A stretch of 21,282 nucleotides of DNA from Anaerolineales bacterium (GTDB lineage: Bacteria > Chloroflexota > Anaerolineae > Anaerolineales > Villigracilaceae): assembly GCA_029933275.1 (NCBI GenBank), contig JAOZOM010000004.1, positions 1 to 21,282 of the forward strand, written 5' to 3'. Of this stretch, positions 16,015 through 21,282 are shown one piece after another. The position numbers and the translations under genes were made by a program. How positions within the stretch are numbered: position 1 is the first letter of the stretch; each line of letters begins with the position of its first letter. The notes under the pieces were generated by a model. It worked only from the letters and a program-made list of their open reading frames with translations, was not told where the DNA came from and searched no databases.

Positions 16015-16035
16015 AACGTAGAAAAAGGAAAAATC

Positions 16036-17298
16036 TTGATACCAACCAAAGTGGGCATTCTCACCATCGCCCTCCTACTTATTTTAGATTTGGTCATCGC
16101 GGCAACGCGAGTGAGTCTTTCTAATTTGCATATTGCCCAATTAGATATTCAAAACAAAAACGCCAAACGCATCATCTACTTGGTCGAAAGTCCGCGCTTA
16201 GGTGCAATTTTGCGCTTCAGCCAAACCCTAATGCGTTTTGGCATCGCTATTTTAAGCTTTAACCTTCTCGAAAAATGGGCAATTGGCTTTCAGATTATTG
16301 CGCTCCTCTTGATAGCTCTTTTCATGCTCTTAATCGAATTTACGATTGAGACCAATGTTTTAAAAAACGCCGAAGATTGGGCATTGCGTTTGGGGTTATT
16401 CGGGCGCGCCCTGCTTTTCATCTTTACGCCTTTCGTTATTTTGCCGCTTCTCCTTCTCGACCCACGCCGCATCACCCAAAGCTCCCTCGCCCAAATGACT
16501 GAAGACGAACTCAAACTCTGGGTTGCCTCCGAAGACGAAAGCGGCAGTCTTGAACCCGAAGAACGCCGCATGATTTACGAAATTTTCCAATTTGGAGAAA
16601 CGATGGCGCGCGAAATCATGGTGCCGCGCATTGATGTTCTCGCCCTCGATGAAAAGGAGACCACTCTCTCCTCCGCCGTCCGAGCCTTTCTCGATTCGGG
16701 CTACTCACGTCTCCCTGTTTATAACGAAAGTGTTGATAATATACTCGGCTTCCTCTACGCCAAAGACCTGCTCCCCAGTCTCCAATCAAAAGAACAAGAA
16801 TTCAATCTTCGCGCCCTACTACGCGACCCTTATTTCATCCCCGAAACAAAAAAAGCAGATGACCTCCTCGCCGAAATGCAAGAAAAACGTTTTCACATGG
16901 CAATCGTTGTCGACGAATACGGCGGCGTTTCCGGCGTTGTGACCCTCGAAGACATCATTGAAGAAATCATCGGCGAAATCCAAGACGAATACGATGAAAG
17001 AGAAGAAGACCTCTTTGAAAAAATCAGCGAAGATGAATTTCTATTTCTCGGCAGAATCGACCTAGACGATTTTTCTGAAATCATCGGGACGGATCTCCCC
17101 GAAGGCGATGCGGACACCCTAGCCGGATTTCTCTACGAAAAACTGGGACGCGTCCCCCAAGGCGGAGAAATCGTCCGCGAGAGCGGCTTGCTACTGACCA
17201 TCGAGCAAGTCTCCGCTCGCCGCATTCGCCGCGTCCGCGTTACACGAGAAAACCCTCTTCAAGAAAAAGAGATTGAAGATAAGCAAAACGAAGAATAA
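16036..17298 (+). CDS. CNNM/CorC-like membrane protein with paired CBS domains
   Basis: This 420-residue integral membrane protein belongs to the hemolysin-C/CorC/CNNM family, which is linked to Mg2+ or Co2+ efflux. The first 150 residues hold about four hydrophobic segments in the place of the DUF21/CNNM transmembrane domain. They are followed by MTEDELKLWV, two CBS domains (MVPRIDVLALDE to LYAKDLL, and IPETKKADDLL to VTLEDIIEEIIGEIQDEYDE), and the C-terminal CorC_HlyC domain (FLFLGRIDLDDFSEIIG onwards). The membrane part looks divergent: the usual SGAETAL-type start reads VIAATRVSLSNL, and the conserved IGNTLVN-like stretch is replaced. The cytosolic part is standard. The start is TTG at 16036 after an AAAGGAAAA site, and no ATG lies near. 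It sits between glmU and cdd and is probably co-transcribed. Confidence 0.88.
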   Translation: MIPTKVGILTIALLLILDLVIAATRVSLSNLHIAQLDIQNKNAKRIIYLVESPRLGAILRFSQTLMRFGIAILSFNLLEKWAIGFQIIALLLIALFMLLIEFTIETNVLKNAEDWALRLGLFGRALLFIFTPFVILPLLLLDPRRITQSSLAQMTEDELKLWVASEDESGSLEPEERRMIYEIFQFGETMAREIMVPRIDVLALDEKETTLSSAVRAFLDSGYSRLPVYNESVDNILGFLYAKDLLPSLQSKEQEFNLRALLRDPYFIPETKKADDLLAEMQEKRFHMAIVVDEYGGVSGVVTLEDIIEEIIGEIQDEYDEREEDLFEKISEDEFLFLGRIDLDDFSEIIGTDLPEGDADTLAGFLYEKLGRVPQGGEIVRESGLLLTIEQVSARRIRRVRVTRENPLQEKEIEDKQNEE

Positions 17299-17327
17299 AT
17301 TTCATTTTTATCCCAAATAGTGAAATA

Positions 17328-17747
17328 ATGATGAATAAAACAGCCCCCTCCTCGCAAGTATTAATTAACCTCGCCAAGGAAACGCGCAAAAAAGCCTACG
17401 CCCCCTACTCTAACTATCACGTTGGGGCAGCCTTACTCGGCAAAAGCGGAAAAATCTATACCGGCGTGAATGTTGAAAACGCGGTCTACCCGCTGACACT
17501 TTGCGCCGAGCGCGTTGCTCTCTTCAAAGCCATCTCCGAAGGCGAACGCGAATTTGACGCGATTTCAGTCGTTACCGATAACGGCGGTTCTCCTTGCGGC
17601 TCTTGCAGACAAGCCCTCGCGGAATTCGGGCTGGATATAATCGTCTATATCGCGGATGGAGAAGGGAATCTCATCGAAGAAACCACCGTCCGAGATTTAT
17701 TGCCGCGAGCTTTTGGTGCAGAAGATTTACCGGAACGTAATTCCTAA
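17328..17747 (+). CDS. cdd: Cytidine deaminase
   Basis: This is a pyrimidine-salvage enzyme that deaminates cytidine and deoxycytidine to uridine and deoxyuridine. It is 139 residues, the length of the small homotetrameric class. The zinc site is complete: Cys59 and the proton-shuttling Glu61 in LCAERVALFKA, and Cys90 and Cys93 in PCGSCRQALAEF. The substrate-binding segment YAPYSNYHVGAAL and the NVENA motif are also intact. Two ATG codons stand in tandem at 17328 and 17331, with no strong ribosome-binding site ahead, so translation may depend on coupling with the CBS-protein gene that ends 29 bases upstream. recO begins six bases after its stop. Confidence 0.97.
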   Translation: MMNKTAPSSQVLINLAKETRKKAYAPYSNYHVGAALLGKSGKIYTGVNVENAVYPLTLCAERVALFKAISEGEREFDAISVVTDNGGSPCGSCRQALAEFGLDIIVYIADGEGNLIEETTVRDLLPRAFGAEDLPERNS

Positions 17748-17753
17748 TATCAC

Positions 17754-18512
17754 ATGAACTCTCCTCGCTCGTTTAACGTAGAAGCCATCGTCCTCCGCCA
17801 CCGTGACTGGGGCGAAGCGGATCGTCTGCTCGCCCTCTACACCCGTCAACGTGGGAAAGTTAGCGCGGTCGCCAAAGGAGCGCGAAAAATCCGCTCCCGA
17901 AAAGCAGGACATCTCCAACCCTTCACACGAATCACTCTCCAACTCGCCCGCGCTCGAGGACCTTATATCATCACCCAAGTCGAGACCTTAGACGCGTATC
18001 TCCCTCTTCGCGAGGATTTAAATTTAACGGGAAATGCCTCCTATATAGTCGAATTGCTCGATCGATTCACCTATGACGAAGAAGAGAGCAATCTCGCCAT
18101 CTTCAACCTGCTCAACGATAGCCTCAATCGCCTCTCACGCGGGGATGATATTTGGACAGTCATCCGCTACTACGAAATGCGCCTGCTCGATTATCTCGGA
18201 TTCCGCCCGCGCCTTTTTCATTGTGCCGGCTGCGAAGCAGAAATCAAAGCCGAAGAACAATTTTTCTCCGCCGAACAGGGCGGTGTCCTCTGCCCCGCTT
18301 GCGGATTTAATTACCCCTCCGCGCGTCCTGTAAACATTGAAACCCTCAAATATCTCCGTCATTTTCAACGCAGTTCTTACCAAGATGCACAACGCGCAAA
18401 CCCAAACCCAAAAATGCGCTCGAATATTGAACACTTGATGCAATTCTATTTAACTTATATTTTGGAACGCGGTCTTAACTCCCCGCAGTTTTTAAAAGAA
18501 GTACGCAGATGA
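17754..18512 (+). CDS. recO: DNA repair protein RecO
   Basis: This is a recombination mediator of the RecFOR pathway: it displaces SSB, anneals strands and loads RecA at gaps with RecR. It is 252 residues, the normal size. The N-terminal OB fold begins with VEAIVLRHRDWGEADRLLALYT, followed by the basic GKVSAVAKGARKIRS segment used for DNA binding. A helical middle follows, then a four-cysteine zinc site with Cys157, Cys160, Cys180 and Cys183 (CAGC and CPAC), seen in many non-enteric RecO proteins. Only six bases separate it from cdd, so it is very probably the last gene of the glmU-led cluster. It converges on the flavoprotein gene at 18539. Confidence 0.95.
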   Translation: MNSPRSFNVEAIVLRHRDWGEADRLLALYTRQRGKVSAVAKGARKIRSRKAGHLQPFTRITLQLARARGPYIITQVETLDAYLPLREDLNLTGNASYIVELLDRFTYDEEESNLAIFNLLNDSLNRLSRGDDIWTVIRYYEMRLLDYLGFRPRLFHCAGCEAEIKAEEQFFSAEQGGVLCPACGFNYPSARPVNIETLKYLRHFQRSSYQDAQRANPNPKMRSNIEHLMQFYLTYILERGLNSPQFLKEVRR

Positions 18513-18522
18513 TGAATAGCGC

Positions 18523-18550
18523 GGGCTGAGTCTCGCCCCTACTCTTTTTT
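18523..18550 (+). terminator. Possible weak terminator after recO
   Basis: GGGC (18523-18526) and GCCC (18535-18538), with a GA/TC inner pair, form a short stem ten bases after the recO stop. A CTTTTTT tract lies at 18544-18550. The stem is short and the T-tract is six bases away, so termination would be inefficient. It overlaps the end of the convergent gene. Confidence 0.33.
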
Positions 18551-19681
18551 CTCCCACCCCGTCACAAATAAAACACCCAAAATCCCCGCCAGCCAGCCAA
18601 ATTGCCGCCAAATGAGACTCTGCAAACGCGCACTTTTGAAACGGTAGAAAAATTTCGCGATAAAAGTCCGCCGCCACAAGGCTCCGCCCAGTCGACTGCG
18701 TAATAATCTACTGTGATAGCCTTGAAAACCGAAATCGTTTTTCTCAAAGGCGTGCAAAATCGTCTCCGCCGCGACACGCCCGTAGCCCAGTGCGGGACTA
18801 ATCCCCTCGCCGAGAAGCGCATCCACACCGAGGGCATCACCGACTAACAGAACACGCGGAATCGCGGCTCGGCTACTCGGTGCATACCAACGAATCGGAT
18901 GCCCCTTCAACTCGTAATCATCTAAGTTATAGCCGTGATTTTTCATCTCCTCCGCAAGAATTTTGCGTAAAGGCACACGCTTCTCTCTTTTAACGATATT
19001 GCTGTCGTAAATGCCCCAACAACGCTTCGCTTTCCCCTTAATTTGAGTTGGGAAATTCCAAAGATAACCGGAAATTCCTTGCGGAACGGAGAGAAAATCA
19101 AAAGAGGCTTCCCTTTGCCCTCCCCCTGAGGGAACTGGCGTAATCACCTCCAACGCTCTCCCGACATGCGGCGGAGAATTCGCATCCACCGCGCGGCGAA
19201 CAATACTATTTGAACCGTCTGCGCCGACAACCACCTTTGCGCGGAATTCACCGTGATTTGTTTCCACGAGAACGTAATCATCCAAAGCCTTAACTTTTTT
19301 AACGGTCACTTCTTCTCGAATTTCCACGCCGCGTTCTTTGGCTTTTTCTACCAGCCACGCGTCAAACTCATCTCGGCGCACAACGCGAAAGATGGGATTT
19401 TTGTTCAAAAAGCGCGCGGTCAATCCCCGCCCCGCATAGTTGAAATAGGCTTTGTCCACATCTACAAGCGGGACTTCGCTCAGGTCAAGATTCAGTTTGG
19501 AGAGAATTCGCTGCCCCTCGATGAGAATCCCTCCAGCGCAGAGTTTTGGTCTTGGGTGGCGAGATTTTTCTAAAATAACGGAAGCAAGTTCACGTCCACG
19601 TGCGTCACAATCCAAATGTAAAGCGGTCGAGAGCCCCGCTGGTCCCGATCCGATAATGAGAAGATCATATAGTTTAGTCAT
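18539..19681 (-). CDS. Geranylgeranyl-reductase-family FAD-dependent oxidoreductase
   Basis: This is a 380-residue flavoprotein of the geranylgeranyl reductase family, enzymes that saturate isoprenoid double bonds in chlorophyll, archaeal lipids or menaquinone side chains. The FAD-binding Rossmann motif GSGPAGLSTAL lies at residues 11-21. The family's PRPKLCAGG segment follows, then VVGADGSNSIVRRAV and the SGYLWNFP motif, equivalent to the substrate-pocket YxWxFP of archaeal reductases. The second FAD motif is LLVGDALGVDALLGEGI. The C terminus has a hydrophobic stretch (WLAGILGVLFVTGW), possibly for membrane contact. I chose ATG 19681 because it leaves four residues before the beta strand; ATG 19696 adds five. 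Without phototrophy genes here, a role in quinone or lipid side-chain reduction is more likely than in chlorophyll, but this is inference. Confidence 0.87.
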   Translation of the reverse strand: MTKLYDLLIIGSGPAGLSTALHLDCDARGRELASVILEKSRHPRPKLCAGGILIEGQRILSKLNLDLSEVPLVDVDKAYFNYAGRGLTARFLNKNPIFRVVRRDEFDAWLVEKAKERGVEIREEVTVKKVKALDDYVLVETNHGEFRAKVVVGADGSNSIVRRAVDANSPPHVGRALEVITPVPSGGGQREASFDFLSVPQGISGYLWNFPTQIKGKAKRCWGIYDSNIVKREKRVPLRKILAEEMKNHGYNLDDYELKGHPIRWYAPSSRAAIPRVLLVGDALGVDALLGEGISPALGYGRVAAETILHAFEKNDFGFQGYHSRLLRSRLGGALWRRTFIAKFFYRFKSARLQSLIWRQFGWLAGILGVLFVTGWEKKE

Positions 19682-19749
19682 AGCCGAATTGTACATTATG
19701 TGGTATTTCTTTGTTGACTCTTTGCAAAGTTTTTCTTTTTTTCAGCAGG

Positions 19750-19755
19750 TATAAT
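19750..19755 (+). promoter_or_regulatory. Probable -10 element of the TIR receptor-like gene
   Basis: A perfect TATAAT lies 37 bases ahead of the ATG at 19793, giving a start site near 19762. A TTGACT at 19714-19719 is 30 bases away, too far to be its -35, so the promoter may need an activator. A GAGGT ribosome-binding site is at 19781-19785. Confidence 0.42.
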
Positions 19756-19792
19756 TTTTTTTGAGAATATCATTAGCAAAGAGGTAAAGAAC

Positions 19793-21265
19793 ATGGCAAA
19801 AAAAATATTTCTCTCTTATTCGCGCAAAGATAAAGATTTTGCGGAAAAAATAGCCACCAATCTTGAAAAAAACGGATATGTGGTTTGGTGGGATTTAACC
19901 GATATTGAGGGCGGAGATCGCTGGGCAAAAGAGATTCAGGAGGGGATCACAAAAAGCCAAATAATGGCTATCATTGTCTCTCCGAATTCGATTGCCTCAG
20001 AATGGGTCGAAAAAGAATTCATTTTCGCCAGTAAAAAAGGGTTGAAGATTGTTCCACTTCTTTATGAACATTGCGAACTGCCTATCTGGTTACTCAACCT
20101 ACAATATATCGATTTAATTGGCGTAAATTACGGACATAATTTCAAACAGGTTTTAGAGGCACTTGAAAAATACGGGCGCAGAGCGGGCGATCTGAAAGTT
20201 GACTCACCAAAGCTAGTTAAGAGAATTACGCACGCCTCGCCTTATTGGCTTCTGATGATCATTACCTTGCTGATCATTTTGGTCGGTGCGCTTTTGAATC
20301 CCTTCGCCCCCGCACCGCTTCCCACGCCAACGCCGAGCAATACCACAACGCAGACCCCAACGGAGACACACACCCTAACCCCAACAAATACGAATACGCC
20401 CTTCCCCACAAATACGGATAGGGCGACAGCCTCTCCTACGGATGCGGGTGAAGAGACCGCGATTCCATCCCAAACGGAATCGCCCTCCCCAACTCCCTCC
20501 GAGACACCGACTCAAGAGGAGCTTGCTTCCGTTATAAGGGACAACTCTGGTGCTGAAATGCTCCTCGTCGATAAGGGAACCTTCCTCATGGGCAACAATA
20601 AAAGCGATGCAGATGAAGCCCCCGTTCATATTCTTATGATGGATGATTTCTATATTGATAAATACGAAGTCACCAATGCCGATTATACAAACTGCGTAGA
20701 TTCACAAAACTGCACATTGCCAAAAAACACCACTTTCTACCTTTCAGCTTTATATAGCAACCATCCGGTCGTTTTCGTAAGCTGGGAAATGGCAAATGAT
20801 TATTGCGCTTGGCGAGATGCTCGTCTCCCCACCGAAGCAGAATGGGAAAAAGCCGCGCGCGGCACCAACCATTTCACCTACCCCTGGGGAAATACTTTTG
20901 ACGGAAACGCCCTCAACTTCTGCGATGCAGAATGCACCAATTCTTGGGCAAATAAAAGTTACAGAGATCGCTATACAATGACCGCTCCCATTGGGCTTTA
21001 CCCTGATGGAATGAGTGCCTACAACGTCTTCGATATGGCAGGTAACGCAACAGAATGGGTTGCAGATTGGTACGCCGCAGATTATTACCTCAATTCGCCT
21101 AACGCCAATCCGACCGGTCCCGAAAGCGGTGTCTACCGCGTCCTACGCGGCGGCTCATGGTTCGACCGCAACTTGGATGTCCGCACCTTCACACGCGCAC
21201 ACCTACGTCCCAACGTGGCATATAACTACACCGGCTTCCGCTGTGCGAGGGATGCGGAGAAATAA
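19793..21265 (+). CDS. TIR domain, transmembrane helix and FGE-sulfatase-like ectodomain protein
   Basis: This is a 490-residue, single-span membrane protein. Residues 1-135 form a TIR domain: FLSYSRKDKDFAEKIA (box 1), WWDLTDIEGGDRW, IIVSPNSIASEWVEKEF. Glu75, four after Trp71, is in the position of the catalytic glutamate of NAD-cleaving TIR domains. A helix (YWLLMIITLLIILVGALL) follows at about 150-170, with basic residues before it, so the TIR is cytoplasmic. Residues about 172-250 are a Pro/Thr-rich stalk. Residues about 252-490 are an FGE-sulfatase/SUMF1-like domain (GTFLMGNN, IDKYEVTNADY, RLPTEAEWEKAARG, DMAGNATEWVADW, VLRGGSW, GFRCARD). The cysteine pair that makes formylglycine in true FGE is absent, so this is more likely a binding domain of C-type-lectin fold. 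Expected job: bind an outside ligand and trigger TIR activity; this is inferred. Confidence 0.93.
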   Translation: MAKKIFLSYSRKDKDFAEKIATNLEKNGYVVWWDLTDIEGGDRWAKEIQEGITKSQIMAIIVSPNSIASEWVEKEFIFASKKGLKIVPLLYEHCELPIWLLNLQYIDLIGVNYGHNFKQVLEALEKYGRRAGDLKVDSPKLVKRITHASPYWLLMIITLLIILVGALLNPFAPAPLPTPTPSNTTTQTPTETHTLTPTNTNTPFPTNTDRATASPTDAGEETAIPSQTESPSPTPSETPTQEELASVIRDNSGAEMLLVDKGTFLMGNNKSDADEAPVHILMMDDFYIDKYEVTNADYTNCVDSQNCTLPKNTTFYLSALYSNHPVVFVSWEMANDYCAWRDARLPTEAEWEKAARGTNHFTYPWGNTFDGNALNFCDAECTNSWANKSYRDRYTMTAPIGLYPDGMSAYNVFDMAGNATEWVADWYAADYYLNSPNANPTGPESGVYRVLRGGSWFDRNLDVRTFTRAHLRPNVAYNYTGFRCARDAEK

Positions 21266-21282
21266 GCAGGGCATTTTCCGTT

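Noticed and set aside
20300..20530. Imperfect ACNCCNACN repeats as a possible CRISPR or minisatellite
   Set aside because: They encode the Pro/Thr stalk of the TIR protein. There are no regular spacers and no constant repeat unit.
20545..21265. Active formylglycine-generating enzyme that matures sulfatases
   Set aside because: The catalytic cysteine pair (CHRSYC-type segment in human SUMF1) is missing where FDRNLDVR stands, and no sulfatase gene is nearby.

Overview
The window reads as ordinary chromosome of a bacterium of the phylum Chloroflexota, most likely class Anaerolineae. This is inferred from gene content and protein style, not from a marker gene. The pointers are lipoproteins with long Pro/Thr/Glu linkers, a very large macroglobulin-like lipoprotein with stacked Ig-like domains, a TIR protein with a TPTPS-type linker and an FGE-like ectodomain, and a two-component ABC ATPase peptide importer. 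No phage, IS element, CRISPR array or rRNA was seen.

Region 1 (1-5331, minus strand) is a peptide/nickel-type ABC importer operon transcribed leftwards. The order is ATPase D, ATPase F, lipoprotein substrate-binding protein, permease B, and the first 13 codons of a further gene (probably permease C) cut by the window edge. A good promoter (TTGACG, 16 nt, TATAAT) lies ahead of the first gene, with two near-identical 14-bp palindromes upstream of it. The binding-protein gene is flanked by an orphan, very strong Shine-Dalgarno sequence on its 5' side and a perfect 17-bp inverted repeat on its 3' side. These could raise its mRNA level above that of its neighbours.

Region 2 (5332-11264, minus) is one 1960-residue alpha-2-macroglobulin-like lipoprotein with a clear intrinsic terminator. 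It lacks the thioester Cys-x-Glu-Gln and has no pbpC partner here. It is transcribed divergently from region 3 (11367-14448, plus). Region 3 holds an orphan binding-protein-like lipoprotein with a coiled-coil insertion, then an orphan response regulator fused to a Roadblock/LC7-like domain.

Region 4 (14454-18512, plus) is housekeeping: tRNA-Gln(UUG) with promoter and terminator, then glmU, a CNNM/CorC-like CBS protein, cdd and recO, closely spaced and probably co-transcribed. Convergent to it is a geranylgeranyl-reductase-family flavoprotein (18539-19681, minus).

Region 5 (19793-21265, plus) is the most unusual gene: a TIR domain, one membrane helix, a Pro/Thr-rich stalk and an FGE-sulfatase/C-type-lectin-like domain. 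It looks like a cell-surface sensor with an intracellular NADase-type effector. Its last 40 residues match the place where diversity-generating retroelements write variable residues, but the window ends 17 bases after the stop, so any template repeat or reverse transcriptase would be outside.
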